Source: Teichococcus aerophilus (GTDB lineage: Bacteria; Pseudomonadota; Alphaproteobacteria; Acetobacterales; Acetobacteraceae). Taken from it: a DNA stretch of 62,555 nt. The notes below the pieces were generated by a model, which saw nothing but the letters and a program-made list of their open reading frames with translations, was not told where the DNA came from and did no database searches. Positions 34,549-43,941 of this stretch are shown piece after piece (positions within the stretch are counted from its first letter, which is position 1; each line of letters begins with the position of its first letter). Where the stretch lies: positions 1 through 62,555 of the forward strand of contig NZ_JACTVA010000030.1 in the NCBI RefSeq assembly GCF_014490485.1. The letters are read 5' to 3'. A program made the position numbers and the translations under genes.

Positions 34549-35970
34549 ATGGACAGCCTGACGACCCTGACTGCCCGTGCGCGGGACGACCTGGCGCGCA
34601 TCGCCCATCCGGCCCGCCCCTGGGTGCCGCCGCGGCAGGGGCCGGACGGCCAGAAGGTGCTGGATGTGCTGGTGGTCGGCGCCGGGCAGTGCGGCCTGGC
34701 CACCGGCTTCGGCCTGATGCGCGCGCAGGTGCGCAACATCCTGCTGGTGGACCAGGCGGAGCGCGGCCTGGAAGGCCCCTGGCTGACCTATGCCCGCATG
34801 CCGACGCTGCGCAGCCCCAAGGACTACACCGGCCCGGACCTCGACATCCCCAGCCTGACCTATCAATCCTGGCACGAGGCCCGTTACGGCACCGCGCACT
34901 GGCAGGCGTTGGACCGGATTCCGCGCGCCGACTGGGCTGCCTACCTGCTGTGGCTGCGCGATACGGTGCAGGTGCCGGTGCGGAACGACACACGCGTCAC
35001 CGGCATCGTGCCGGAGGGTGCCTTCCTCGCCGTCCGCCTGCAGCAGGCGGATGGCACATGCAGCACCCGCCTGGCCCGCCGCGTCGTGCTGGCGACGGGG
35101 CAGGACAGCCTGGGCCGCTGGGCGATGCCACCCTTCATCGAGGCACTGCCCGCCGCGCTGCGCGCCCATACCGCCGATGCGATCGACTTCGCCGCGTTGC
35201 GCGGCAAGTGCGTGGCCGTGCTGGGCGCCGGTGCCTCGGCGCTGGACAATGCCGCGATGGCGCTGGAGGCCGGCGCGGCGGAGGTGCACCTGTTCTGCCG
35301 GCGGGCGGAGCCGCAACTGGTGCAGCCCTATCTGTGGCTGACCTTCGCCGGCTTCCTGCGCCACCTCTCCGACCTGGACGATGCGTGGCGCTGGCGGATG
35401 ATGCGCTACATCCTCGGCCTGCGCGAGGGCTTCCCGCAGCCGACCTGGGACCGCTGCGCCCGCCACGAAGGCTTCGTGCTGCATACCGGCGCCCCCTGGC
35501 AGGATGCCCGCGCCCTGCCCGGCGGCGGCGTGGAGATCGATACGCCGCAGGGCCCCTTCCAGGCCGATTTCGCCATCTGCGGCACCGGCATCGACATCGA
35601 CCCCGCCGGGCGGCCGGAACTGGCGGCATGCGCCGGCAACATCGCCAGCTGGGCGGATCGCTACGCGCCGCCGGAGGCGGAGCGGGACGACCGGCTGGGG
35701 CGCTTCCCCTATCTCGGCCCCGACTATGCCTTGCAGGAGAAGCGGGCGGGCGAGACGCCGTGGATCGGCCGCCTGCATCTGTTCTCGATTGCCTCGACCA
35801 TGAGCTTCGGTGCCTCCGGTTCTTCCATCAACGCCATGACCACGGCGGTGCCGAAGCTGGTCTCCGGCCTCACCCGTGCGCTGTTCACCGAGGATGTGGA
35901 GCAGCACTGGGCGGCGTTGCAGGCCTGGAACCAGCCGCAGGCCATGTTGCGCCGGCCCGTACCGGCGTGA
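34549..35970 (+). CDS. FAD/NAD(P)-dependent flavoprotein, monooxygenase-like
   Basis: 473 residues from ATG 34549. Two dinucleotide-binding motifs are present: VLVVGAGQCGLATGFGL (FAD) and VAVLGAGASALDNAAMAL (NAD(P)H), with an ATG-type motif LATGQDSLG between them and ICGTGIDID near the end. This is the layout of flavin-containing or N-hydroxylating monooxygenases, but the BVMO fingerprint FxGxxxHxxxW is absent. It probably oxygenates the substrate handled by this operon. It lies 13 bp after the SDR gene and 79 bp before the ABC receptor gene. Confidence 0.75.
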   Translation: MDSLTTLTARARDDLARIAHPARPWVPPRQGPDGQKVLDVLVVGAGQCGLATGFGLMRAQVRNILLVDQAERGLEGPWLTYARMPTLRSPKDYTGPDLDIPSLTYQSWHEARYGTAHWQALDRIPRADWAAYLLWLRDTVQVPVRNDTRVTGIVPEGAFLAVRLQQADGTCSTRLARRVVLATGQDSLGRWAMPPFIEALPAALRAHTADAIDFAALRGKCVAVLGAGASALDNAAMALEAGAAEVHLFCRRAEPQLVQPYLWLTFAGFLRHLSDLDDAWRWRMMRYILGLREGFPQPTWDRCARHEGFVLHTGAPWQDARALPGGGVEIDTPQGPFQADFAICGTGIDIDPAGRPELAACAGNIASWADRYAPPEAERDDRLGRFPYLGPDYALQEKRAGETPWIGRLHLFSIASTMSFGASGSSINAMTTAVPKLVSGLTRALFTEDVEQHWAALQAWNQPQAMLRRPVPA

Positions 35971-36049
35971 TGGCACGAAGCTTGCTGTAGCCAGCGACAG
36001 ATTTCGCGCACCGCCATCGGGCGGGCGCCATCCCGGAAGGAGTGTGAGC

Positions 36050-37654
36050 ATGCACGTCACCCGACGCCAGGGCCTGATGGGCCTCGCCGCCATCGCCGCC
36101 GCCCCTGCCGGCTTCATCACGCCAGCCCAGGCGCAAAGCCGGGCGGAAACGATGCGGCAGGTCACCGGCGGCGCCGTCAACACGCTCGACCCCACCATGC
36201 CGGGCTCGACGCGCGAAGCCTTCGGCATCAGCATGAATGTCTATGACCGCCTGGTGGCCTTCGGGCGCAAGCAGGTCGATGGCAACTGGCTGTTCGACCA
36301 CACCCAGATCCGCGGCGAGTTGGCCGAGCGCTACGAGATCAGCCCGGATGGGTTGAAGATCACCCTGCATCTGCGCCCGGGCGCCCTGTGGCACGACGGT
36401 ACGCCGGTGACGGCGGAGGATGTGAAGTGGTCGCTGGACCGCGCGGTCAGCGCCAAGTCCCTCGCCGTGTCCCAGTTTCAGACCGGATCGTTGACCAGCA
36501 CGGAGCAGTTCCGCATCGCCGGCGCTGGTGTGATCGAGGTACTGCTGGAGAAGCCGGACCGGCTGGCGCTCTCCAACCTCGCCGTGCCCTACGCCATCAT
36601 GATCAACAGCAAGTTGGCGAAGCAGCACGCCACCGCCGAGGACCCCTGGGCGCAGAAATGGCTGCAGGCCAACACCGCCGCCAGCGGCGCCTACAAGGTC
36701 GAGAGCTTCCGCCCCGGTGTGCAGGTGGTGCTGACGCGCAACGAGGAGTGGAAGAACGGCCCGCTGCCCTTCTTCAAGCGCGTCATCTCCCAAACGGTGC
36801 CGGAGGCGGCGACGCGCGCCAACCTGATCGAGAAAGGCGACGCCGATCTTTCGATCGACCTGCAGGCCAGCGACATCGCGACGCTGCAGAGCCGCGGGCA
36901 GGTGAAGGTCGCCTCCATTCCGCAGAGCAACGGCTTCACGCATATCTCCTTCAACACCCGCATGGCGCCGTTCGACAACGTGAAGGTGCGCCAGGCCATC
37001 GCCGCCGCGCTGCCTTACGAGGACATGTTCAAGGCGTCCCTGTTCAGCCGTGGCCGCACCCTCTACGGCGCCGACTGGACGACGCCGCCAAATGCCGACT
37101 TCCCGCAGCCCTTGCCGCTGAAGCAGGACCTGGCGAAGGCGCGGGCGCTGCTGGCGGAGGCGGGCCTCGCCAACGGATTCAGCACCAGCTTCTCCTTCGG
37201 CACCAGCACCGCCTCCACCTCCGAGCCACTGGCGGCGCTGGTGCAGGAGGCGCTGGGCAAGGTGGGCATCAGGATCGAGATCCAGAAGCTGCCGGACGCG
37301 CAGCTGAACACCATGCAGGCGGAAAAGAAGCTGGCCTTCTACACCGATTCCGGCACGGCCTGGCTGCCCGCCACCTACTACTTCTTCTACCTGTACTTCA
37401 CGCGTGACCAGCGCTGGAACTTCGCCAACTGGGAGAACCCGCGCATCGTCGAGCTCTCCAACGCCGCGCGGTTCGAGCGCGACGGCGCCGCCTACGAGAC
37501 GCAGTGCAAGGAGATGATCTCCATCCTGGCGGACCAGCTGCCGCTGCTGATGCTGTGGCAGCCGAACATGGACGCGGTGATGGGCAAGGCCATCGAGGGC
37601 TTCACCTACCAGTTCTACCGGCAGGTGGATTTCCGCGACCTGAAGCGGGCCTGA
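36050..37654 (+). CDS. ABC transporter substrate-binding protein, family 5
   Basis: 534 residues from ATG 36050, preceded by AGGAG at good spacing. A Tat-like leader (TRRQGLMGLAAIAAAPAGF) is followed by the family-5 features AFGISMNVYDRLVAFG, ITLHLRPGALWHDGTPVTAEDVKWSLDRA-type region and ASGAYKVESF. It is the periplasmic receptor for the importer encoded by the next three genes. Ligand unknown. Confidence 0.92.
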   Translation: MHVTRRQGLMGLAAIAAAPAGFITPAQAQSRAETMRQVTGGAVNTLDPTMPGSTREAFGISMNVYDRLVAFGRKQVDGNWLFDHTQIRGELAERYEISPDGLKITLHLRPGALWHDGTPVTAEDVKWSLDRAVSAKSLAVSQFQTGSLTSTEQFRIAGAGVIEVLLEKPDRLALSNLAVPYAIMINSKLAKQHATAEDPWAQKWLQANTAASGAYKVESFRPGVQVVLTRNEEWKNGPLPFFKRVISQTVPEAATRANLIEKGDADLSIDLQASDIATLQSRGQVKVASIPQSNGFTHISFNTRMAPFDNVKVRQAIAAALPYEDMFKASLFSRGRTLYGADWTTPPNADFPQPLPLKQDLAKARALLAEAGLANGFSTSFSFGTSTASTSEPLAALVQEALGKVGIRIEIQKLPDAQLNTMQAEKKLAFYTDSGTAWLPATYYFFYLYFTRDQRWNFANWENPRIVELSNAARFERDGAAYETQCKEMISILADQLPLLMLWQPNMDAVMGKAIEGFTYQFYRQVDFRDLKRA

Positions 37655-37664
37655 GGCGGTGCGG

Positions 37665-38690
37665 ATGCTGGCGGCGGCCGGGCGGCGGGTGGGCGGGCGG
37701 TTGCTCGCCGCCATTCCCGCCGTGTTCGGCGTGGTGGTGCTGACCTTCCTGGTGATGCGCGTGCTGCCGGGGGACCCGGCGGTGTACTTCGCCGGCGGCC
37801 CCAGCGCCGGGCAGGCCGAGATCGACGCCCTGCGCGCCGAGATGGGGCTGGACCGGCCGGTGCCGGTGCAACTGATGTACTACCTGCGCGATGTCGCCAC
37901 CGGGGATCTCGGCCGTTCGCTGACCACCGGCCAGCCGGTGATGACCGATATCCGCCAGCGCCTGCCGGCTTCGCTGGAACTGACTTTCACGGCGCTGCTG
38001 CTGGCGCTGGTCGCCGCCATCCCGCTCGGCATCCTGGCCGCGCTGCGGCCGGGCTCGGCGGTGGACCATGTGGTGCGGTTCCTGTGCACCATGGGCGTCT
38101 GCATGCCAACCTTCGTCACCGGCCTGCTGCTGATCTATGTGTTCTACTACCTGCTCGGCTGGTCGCCTGATCCCACAGGCCGCATCGACATCTTCGCCAG
38201 CACGCCGCCGGAGATCACCGGCTTCCTGCTGCTGGATTTCGCCCTGACCGGCGACTGGGATGGCTGGCGCGCCGCCTTCACGCAATTAATCCTGCCCGCC
38301 GCCACCATGGCGCTGTTCGTGCTGGCGCCGCTGGCGCGGATGACGCGCGCCTCCATGCTGGCGGTGCTGGGCGGGGATTTCATCCGTACCGCCCGCGCCA
38401 TGGGCCTGCCGGGCTGGCGCATCATCGTGGTCTACGCGCTGCGCAATGCCTTGCTGCCGGTGCTGACCATCGCCGGCATCGTCTTCTCCACCATGCTCGG
38501 CGCCAATGTGCTGGTGGAGAAGGTGTTCTCCTGGCCCGGCGTCGCCTCCTACGCGCTGGATGCGCTGCAGGCCTCGGACTACGCGCCGGTGCAGGGCTTC
38601 GTGCTGCTGATGGCCAGCATCTTCGTCGTGGTGAACCTGGTGATCGACCTGCTCTACGGCCTCGCCGATCCGCGCGCGGTGGCGGAATGA
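37665..38690 (+). CDS. ABC transporter permease, DppB type
   Basis: 341 residues from ATG 37665 (GAGG 8 bp upstream; a GTG at 37659 would add two residues). Six predicted membrane helices, the N-terminal TFLVMRVLPGDPAVYF motif of DppB/OppB permeases, and the EAA-like cytoplasmic loop around DFIRTARAMGLPGWRIIVVYALRNALLPVLT. It forms the inner-membrane channel with the next permease; the stop overlaps that start in ATGA. Confidence 0.92.
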   Translation: MLAAAGRRVGGRLLAAIPAVFGVVVLTFLVMRVLPGDPAVYFAGGPSAGQAEIDALRAEMGLDRPVPVQLMYYLRDVATGDLGRSLTTGQPVMTDIRQRLPASLELTFTALLLALVAAIPLGILAALRPGSAVDHVVRFLCTMGVCMPTFVTGLLLIYVFYYLLGWSPDPTGRIDIFASTPPEITGFLLLDFALTGDWDGWRAAFTQLILPAATMALFVLAPLARMTRASMLAVLGGDFIRTARAMGLPGWRIIVVYALRNALLPVLTIAGIVFSTMLGANVLVEKVFSWPGVASYALDALQASDYAPVQGFVLLMASIFVVVNLVIDLLYGLADPRAVAE

Positions 38691-39550
38691 GCGCCGCCCT
38701 GGGCCGCCCATCCTTGCTGCGGCATGCGGGCTGGGTGCTGCGCGGCAACCTCGTCACCGCCTTCGCCCTCGGCGGTACCGCGTTGCTGGTGTTGGTGGCG
38801 CTGCTGGCGCCGTGGCTGGCGGCCTACGACCCCATCGCCACCAACGTGGCCAACGCCATGCGGCCGCCTTCCGCCGCACATTGGTTCGGAACCGACCAGC
38901 TGGGGCGGGACATCCTCTCCCGCCTGCTCTACGGCGCGCGGCTGGACCTGGCCATCGCCGCCGCCGCCGTCAGCCTCTCCTTCGTGCTGGGCGCGATGAT
39001 CGGCGCCTTCTGCGGCTACCATGGCGGGCGGCTGGACCGCGCGGTGGGCCGCTTCGTGGACGTGCTGATGGCCTTCCCGCTGTTCGTGCTGGCCATGGCC
39101 ATGGTGGCGGCACTGGGCAACCAGGTGCAGAACATCGTCTACGCCACGGCGGTGATCAACCTGCCCTTCTACATCCGCTTCGCCCGTACAGAGGTCGCGG
39201 TCCGGCGGCAGGCCGGGTGGGTGGAGGCCGCGCGCGCTTCCGGCAATGGCGGCGCGCGCATCGTGCTGGGCTTCCTGCTGCCGAACATCCTGCCCAACGT
39301 CGCCGTGCAGATCTCGCTCAATCTCGGATGGGCCATCCTGAACGCGGCGGGGCTGTCCTTCCTCGGCCTCGGCGTCACCGCGCCCACGCCTGAATGGGGC
39401 ATCATGGTGGCCGAGGGCGCCCGCTTCATCTCCGCCGGACATTGGTGGCTGGTGGCCTTCCCCGGCCTGGCGCTGATGCTGGCGGTGCTCTGCTTCAACC
39501 TGCTGGGGGATGGGCTGCGCGACATCCTGGACCCGAGGATGCGCACATGA
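38687..39550 (+). CDS. ABC transporter permease, DppC type
   Basis: 287 residues. Typical DppC features: a single N-terminal helix, HWFGTDQLGRDILSRLLYGAR, five further helices, and the EAA-type loop VEAARASGNGGARIVLGFLLPN, ending with GLRDILDPRMR. Translationally coupled on both sides by 4-bp overlaps. Confidence 0.92.
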   Translation: MSAALGRPSLLRHAGWVLRGNLVTAFALGGTALLVLVALLAPWLAAYDPIATNVANAMRPPSAAHWFGTDQLGRDILSRLLYGARLDLAIAAAAVSLSFVLGAMIGAFCGYHGGRLDRAVGRFVDVLMAFPLFVLAMAMVAALGNQVQNIVYATAVINLPFYIRFARTEVAVRRQAGWVEAARASGNGGARIVLGFLLPNILPNVAVQISLNLGWAILNAAGLSFLGLGVTAPTPEWGIMVAEGARFISAGHWWLVAFPGLALMLAVLCFNLLGDGLRDILDPRMRT

Positions 39551-41196
39551 CCGCGAAGTTGCTGGAGGTCGAGGACCTCCGCGTCGCCTTCGACACCCGC
39601 CGCGGCACGGTGGAGGCGTTGCGCGGCATCTCCTTCGCCGTGCCGGCGGGCGGCGTGCTGGGCATCGTGGGTGAGAGCGGCTCGGGGAAGTCGGTTGCCT
39701 CGCTGGCGGTGATGGGGTTGCTGGACCGGGCCGGCAGCGTCACTGGCGGCCGCATCCGCTTCGATGGGCAGGACATCACCCATGCCGGCGGGGCGGAGCT
39801 GCGGCGGCTGCGCGGTGCCGCGTTGTCCATGATCTTCCAGAACCCACGCGCCGCGTTGAACCCGATCCGCGGCATCGGCCGGCAGATCGCCGACGTGCTG
39901 CGCGCGCACCGGCCGCTGACCCGTGCCCAGGCGCGCGACAAGGCCGTGGCGTTGCTGGAGGCCGTGCGCATCCGCGATGCCGCGCGCCGTGCCGATGCCT
40001 TCCCGCACGAGCTCTCCGGCGGCATGTGCCAGCGCGTGATGATCGCCATGGCCATGGCGTGCGAGCCCCGCCTGATCATCGCCGACGAACCCACCACCGG
40101 CCTCGACGTCACGACGCAGAAGGCGGTGATGGATCTGCTCGCTGGGCTGACGCGGGAGCGGGGCATGGCGATGGTGCTGATCACCCACGACCTCGGCCTC
40201 GCCGCGCAGTATTGCGACGAGGTGACGGTGATGGAGCAGGGCCGCGTGGTGGAATCCGCGCCGCCCGGGCGGTTGTTCGGCGCACCGCGCGAGGCCTATA
40301 CGCGCCGCCTCGTCGCCGCCTGCCCTACCCCGAGCTCGACCATCGCCGGGCTGACGCCGGATGCGCCGCCCCTGCCCGCCGCGCCCGTGCCGGCCACGCT
40401 GCCGCCCGGTACGCCGCTGCTGCTGGAGGTGCAGGGGCTGAAGAAGCGCTTCCCGGACGGCACCCTGGCGGTGGACGACGTCTCCTTCACCATGCGCCCG
40501 GGCGAGAGCCTGGGGCTGGTGGGCGAAAGCGGCTCCGGCAAGAGCACCATCTCTCGCATGGTGACCCGGCTGATCGATGCCAGCGAGGGCGAGATCATCT
40601 TTGAGGGCGAATCCATCGGCGCCATCCCGGCACGGGACTTCCACCGCGCACCGCAGCGCAGTCAGGTGCAGATCGTCTTCCAGGATGCCGGGGAAAGCCT
40701 CAACCCGCGCTTCTCCGCCTTCGACAGCATTGCCGACCCGCTGCGCCGCCTGGCGGGGTTGCGTGACTCTGCCTCGCTGCGCCGTGCCGTCGAGGACGCG
40801 GCCGATGGCGTCGGCCTGCCCCGCGCCTTGCTGGACCGCTACCCGCACCAGCTCTCCGGCGGGCAGCGCGCCCGCGTCGGCATCGCCCGCGCCATTTCCG
40901 TCCAGCCCCGCCTGCTGGTGCTGGACGAGCCGACGGCGGCGCTGGACGTCTCCGTCCAGGCCGTGGTGCTGCAGTTGCTGGAGAAGCTGCGGCGGGAGAA
41001 AGGCCTGGCCTACCTGTTCGTCAGTCACGACCTGAACGTGGTGCGCATGCTGTGCGACCGGCTGATCGTGCTGCGCCAGGGCCGCATTGTGGAGGAAGGC
41101 GACAGCGCGCGCGTGTTCCGCTCCCCCGCCGCTGAGTATACGGCTCAGTTGATCGCCGCCATTCCGCATTTTCGGCCGGAGGTGGTGGAGGCGTGA
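39547..41196 (+). CDS. Fused double ATPase of a Dpp/Opp-type ABC importer (DppD-DppF fusion)
   Basis: 549 residues from ATG 39547. Two complete nucleotide-binding domains are fused. The first (about 1-260) has [22 protein letters not shown] and [12 protein letters not shown]; the second (about 295-545) has [23 protein letters not shown] and [12 protein letters not shown], each with an H-loop His (ITHDL, VSHDL). Fused DppDF proteins are common in alphaproteobacteria. It powers import through the two permeases and ends the operon, 4 bp before the repeat terminator at 41201. Confidence 0.93.
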   Translation: MTAKLLEVEDLRVAFDTRRGTVEALRGISFAVPAGGVLGIVGESGSGKSVASLAVMGLLDRAGSVTGGRIRFDGQDITHAGGAELRRLRGAALSMIFQNPRAALNPIRGIGRQIADVLRAHRPLTRAQARDKAVALLEAVRIRDAARRADAFPHELSGGMCQRVMIAMAMACEPRLIIADEPTTGLDVTTQKAVMDLLAGLTRERGMAMVLITHDLGLAAQYCDEVTVMEQGRVVESAPPGRLFGAPREAYTRRLVAACPTPSSTIAGLTPDAPPLPAAPVPATLPPGTPLLLEVQGLKKRFPDGTLAVDDVSFTMRPGESLGLVGESGSGKSTISRMVTRLIDASEGEIIFEGESIGAIPARDFHRAPQRSQVQIVFQDAGESLNPRFSAFDSIADPLRRLAGLRDSASLRRAVEDAADGVGLPRALLDRYPHQLSGGQRARVGIARAISVQPRLLVLDEPTAALDVSVQAVVLQLLEKLRREKGLAYLFVSHDLNVVRMLCDRLIVLRQGRIVEEGDSARVFRSPAAEYTAQLIAAIPHFRPEVVEA

Positions 41197-41200
41197 AGAA

Positions 41201-41251
41201 GGCCGGGGAAGGAATTCCCCGGACCCCTTCTTTTCTTTTTTTTGAGTTTGG
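41201..41251 (+). terminator. Terminator-like repeat, copy c
   Basis: CCGGGGAA-GGAA-TTCCCCGG (41203-41222) is followed by ACCCC, a strong T-rich tract (41228-41243) and GAGTTTGG. It starts 4 bp after the ATPase stop, an ideal intrinsic terminator position. Confidence 0.8.
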
Positions 41252-41487
41252 GATACGGCGCTGCTGGGCCGTAAAGCTCCAGATGTGATGGCCGCAATTT
41301 GCGTTAGCCGGAAGCGTGAATCGCATAGTCCCGGCAGGGGCCTGGACCGGGCTCTGTCGATGCATTCGCTCCAGGAGCTCCAGCGGCTGCGGGTCCATCT
41401 TAAATCGTCAGAAGCGTATGCCCTTAGAGCGTGACGGTTTGAGGCGGAATCGTGCAAAACCTGAATCACACGACCTGACAAAGGCCC

Positions 41488-41527
41488 AGAGCATGGTGTC
41501 TGAACGGATGTGAACGCATCATGCTCT
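41488..41527. repeat. Inverted-repeat element AGAGCATG / CATGCTCT
   Basis: AGAGCATG (41488-41495) pairs with CATGCTCT (41520-41527). The interior contains GAACGGATGTGAACGCAT. It is a related copy of the element at 396-434, which shares the GCATCATGCTCTA end. Confidence 0.45.
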
Positions 41528-41547
41528 AAGCCCGAGCACCACGCCCA

Positions 41548-41600
41548 CCTCGCAGAGAAAGGATGGGGTCCGGGGGAATGCTTTCCCCCCGGCCTTCCCT
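41548..41600 (-). terminator. Terminator-like repeat, copy d (after gntR)
   Basis: On the minus strand CCGGGGGGAAA...TTCCCCCGG (41570-41592) forms the hairpin, followed by ACCCCATCCTTTCTCTGCGAGG. It lies just past the stop at 41611 of the minus-strand regulator gene. Confidence 0.65.
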
Positions 41601-41610
41601 TCCACAATGC

Positions 41611-42267
41611 TCAGCGCAGCCCCGGCTGCCGCAACACGCTGGCACGGAAATCCTCGATGTGACGGCGCATCGCGGCTTCCGCCCCGGCTCGGTCTCCAGC
41701 GGCGATGGCGCCGAGGATGTCGGCATGTTGGGCGACAACCGATTGCCGCTGCGGCTGTTGGCCGGAGGCGACGAACCAGAAGCGGATGGCGCGGTCCTGC
41801 AGGTTACGCAGAATGCCGGCCAGCACGGTGTTGCCGGCGATCTGCGCCAGCAGGCCATGGAACTCCCGTTCCAGGCGCATCAGCGTCTCGGTTTCCTCCA
41901 CCGGAGTGGCGGCGGTGCTGCGGAGCAGGATGTCTTCCAGCGCGGCGATATCGCGGGGCGTGGCGCGCAGCGCGGCCAGGCCGGCGGCGTGGCATTCGTT
42001 GACCAGACGGGCCTCGACGATTTCCAGCAACTCACCGGCTTCGAAGCCACGCACTTCCACGCCGCGGCGGGGGTGGACGATGACCAGCCCTTCCATCCGC
42101 AGGCGGTCGAACGCCTGGCGTACCGGCGTGCGACCGAGGCCCAGCAGGGTGGCCACCTCCGCCTCGTTCAGCCTGGAGCCGGGGCGGAAGCGGCAGCTGA
42201 CGATGCGGGAGCGGATGTCGCGATAGGCCTGCTCCTGCAGGGAAGGTGGCGCGGGCTGGGTCTCCAT
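41611..42267 (-). CDS. GntR-family regulator, FadR/FCD subfamily
   Basis: 218 residues. Winged helix-turn-helix at about 10-75 (YRDIRSRIVSCRFRPGSRLNEAEVATLLGLGRTPVRQAFDRL region) and an all-helical FCD ligand domain (about 85-210) with metal-binding candidates in ECHAAGL, EREFHGLLA and RRHIEDF. Such regulators usually repress transport and catabolic genes until a carboxylate binds. Convergent with the importer operon and divergent from the YncE-like gene; its target is not shown by the sequence. Confidence 0.9.
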   Translation of the reverse strand: METQPAPPSLQEQAYRDIRSRIVSCRFRPGSRLNEAEVATLLGLGRTPVRQAFDRLRMEGLVIVHPRRGVEVRGFEAGELLEIVEARLVNECHAAGLAALRATPRDIAALEDILLRSTAATPVEETETLMRLEREFHGLLAQIAGNTVLAGILRNLQDRAIRFWFVASGQQPQRQSVVAQHADILGAIAAGDRAGAEAAMRRHIEDFRASVLRQPGLR

Positions 42268-42416
42268 AGGCGTCCTTGCTGTCTGCGCGATGGCTGCGCG
42301 CTTGCAGGATTGTCGGCCTGCGGCGTGGCGTCCAGTGGCGCGCCCTGCGGTGTGGACACGCCGGAGAGTGCCGGGCGGCGGCGGCAGGCACGTTTCGCCA
42401 AGCGGGCGTCGTGCAT

Positions 42417-42437
42417 TTGCAAGTAATTATCAATTTC
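42417..42437. promoter_or_regulatory. Fur-box-like sequence upstream of the YncE-like gene
   Basis: GCAAGTAATTATCAATT (42419-42435) lies in an AT-rich island about 45 bp upstream of the YncE-like start and resembles Fur/Irr-type iron boxes (TGCAAATAATTATCA-like). The TonB receptor next door has its own Fur-like site, and E. coli yncE is Fur-responsive. Confidence 0.4.
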
Positions 42438-42481
42438 ACTACATACGGGGCCATCCGGATAGCAAGAGGAGCAATCCCGTC

Positions 42482-43636
42482 ATGCCGCATCCCCGCCCCA
42501 CCGCCCTGCCCCTGACCCGCCGGCAATCGCTGGCCCTGGCCAGCGCCGCGCTGCTGGCGCTGCACGGGCCGCGCACCGCCCGTGCTCAATCAGCGCGGGG
42601 TTTGGCCGTCCAGGCCCGCCAGGACCTCGCCCCGCATCTGTACGAGGTCGTCTACAGCACGGCGCAGAAGGCGGTGTTCGTCGTCTCCGCCGGTGGCTTC
42701 ACGCCGGAAGCGCCGCAGAGCAAGGTGTTCCGCCTGGACCCCGCCACCCTCGCCGTGCAGGCCGAGATCGGGCTGCCGCTGAAGGGCTTCGGCCTGGCGC
42801 TGGATGATGCGGCGGGGCGGCTCTATGTCGGCCACGCGTTGGATGCCTCCGTTACCGCCATCGACATCGCCAGCAACCGCGTCGTCACCACGCTGCGGCT
42901 GGCGGAGATGGTGCAGAAGCCGGATGGCAAGCAGGAAGCGCCCTACGGCCTGCGCCGCCTGGCGGTGGACCCGGCCCGCGGCCGCCTCTACTTGCCAGGG
43001 CTCAGCCTGAAGGACGGCGTGCTCTACACCGTCGACACCAAGGCGATGAAGCTGGAGAAGACGGTGCCCGGCATCGGCCCCGGTGCCAGCGGCATCGCGC
43101 TCGACGCCTCCGGCCAGCGCATCTTCGTCTCCACCCTGGCCGGCCATCTGGTGACGGTGGATGCGGACCAGTTGGCCGTCAGCCGCCAGTTCGCCGCCGG
43201 CGGCGCCGAGCAGCCGCTGAAGCTGGCCTGGGACCCGGCCGGCAACCGCCTGCTGGCGATCGACCAGGGGCTGGAAGGCATCCGCCGCCTGCAAGAAAAG
43301 AACATCCCCGGCTTCACCTCCAGCAACCCCGGCAACCGCGTCGTGGCGCTGGAGCCGGAGACGGGCCGCCTGCTGGCCGAAGCCCCCGTGGCCGCCGGGC
43401 CGGTGACACTGTTGCCGGACGCCGCCAAGGGCCAGCTCTACGTCGCCAGCCGTGGCGGCGGGGCGCTGACCGTGCTGGCGCTGGACAGCCTGGCGAAGCG
43501 CGGCGAATTGTCGCTGCCCGCGCACCCCAACAGCCTGGCGATCGACGCCGCCAGCTCCGCCCTGTTCGTCACGGTGAAGGCGGAACCCAAGGCCGGTGCG
43601 CTGGACCCGGAAGCCGTGGCGCGCATCGCCCTCTGA
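42482..43636 (+). CDS. YncE-like seven-bladed beta-propeller protein, exported
   Basis: 384 residues from ATG 42482, with AGAGGAG upstream; the longer ORF start at 42290 is not supported. The leader LTRRQSLALASAALLALHG is Tat-like. The rest is repeated WD/NHL-like strands (AVDPARGRLYLPGL, ALDASGQRIFVSTLAGHLVTVDA, AIDAASSALFVTVK). E. coli YncE is a periplasmic DNA-binding propeller encoded beside the TonB receptor gene yncD; here the neighbour, convergent rather than divergent, is also a TonB receptor. Function is likely linked to that receptor or to iron limitation. Confidence 0.8.
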   Translation: MPHPRPTALPLTRRQSLALASAALLALHGPRTARAQSARGLAVQARQDLAPHLYEVVYSTAQKAVFVVSAGGFTPEAPQSKVFRLDPATLAVQAEIGLPLKGFGLALDDAAGRLYVGHALDASVTAIDIASNRVVTTLRLAEMVQKPDGKQEAPYGLRRLAVDPARGRLYLPGLSLKDGVLYTVDTKAMKLEKTVPGIGPGASGIALDASGQRIFVSTLAGHLVTVDADQLAVSRQFAAGGAEQPLKLAWDPAGNRLLAIDQGLEGIRRLQEKNIPGFTSSNPGNRVVALEPETGRLLAEAPVAAGPVTLLPDAAKGQLYVASRGGGALTVLALDSLAKRGELSLPAHPNSLAIDAASSALFVTVKAEPKAGALDPEAVARIAL

Positions 43637-43700
43637 GGCGCTATCGGACGAGGCCGGAGCGTTTGCCCTGGCCTCGTTTCCGTGCTGGTGGCGTAGGGAA

Positions 43701-43748
43701 GGCCGGGGAAGGAATTCCCCGGACCCCATCTTTTTTCTGCGAGTTTGG
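43701..43748 (+). terminator. Terminator-like repeat, copy e
   Basis: The hairpin CCGGGGAA-GGAA-TTCCCCGG (43703-43722) is identical to copies b and c, followed by ACCCCATCTTTTTTCTGCG and AGTTTGGCG. It lies about 65 bp past the YncE-like stop. Confidence 0.75.
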
Positions 43749-43893
43749 CGTCACGCCTTAGGACTGGGAGCGGACGCTCTTTGATGATTTTAAAAATGGA
43801 CCACGTGGGCTGAACCCTCAGTCGCCGAAGGTCATAGACCTCCGGCGCATCCAGCAGTCTCTCAAGACCGCGCTCTCAACAGCCACACCAGCA

Positions 43894-43941
43894 AAACTCG
43901 AAAAAAGAAAAGAAGAGGTCCGGAGAATTCTTTCTCCGGCC
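43894..43941 (-). terminator. Terminator-like repeat, copy f (after the TonB receptor)
   Basis: On the minus strand CCGGAGAA-AGAA-TTCTCCGG (43920-43939) carries paired changes relative to copies b, c and e (G to A on one side, C to T on the other), so the stem is conserved by compensation. It is followed by ACCTCTTCTTTTCTTTT and CGAGTTTT. Confidence 0.72.

Larger units (their letters stand above)
41197..41610. other. Convergent intergenic region with paired terminator repeats
   Basis: This 414-bp gap lies between the importer operon and the gntR gene and has no gene. Terminator-like repeats sit at each end in opposite orientation (41201-41251 and 41548-41600). Between them is an AGAGCATG/CATGCTCT inverted repeat (41488-41527) and a stretch TTAGAGCGTGACGG...GAGGCGGAATCGT (about 41423-41452) of unknown role. 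Confidence 0.6.
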
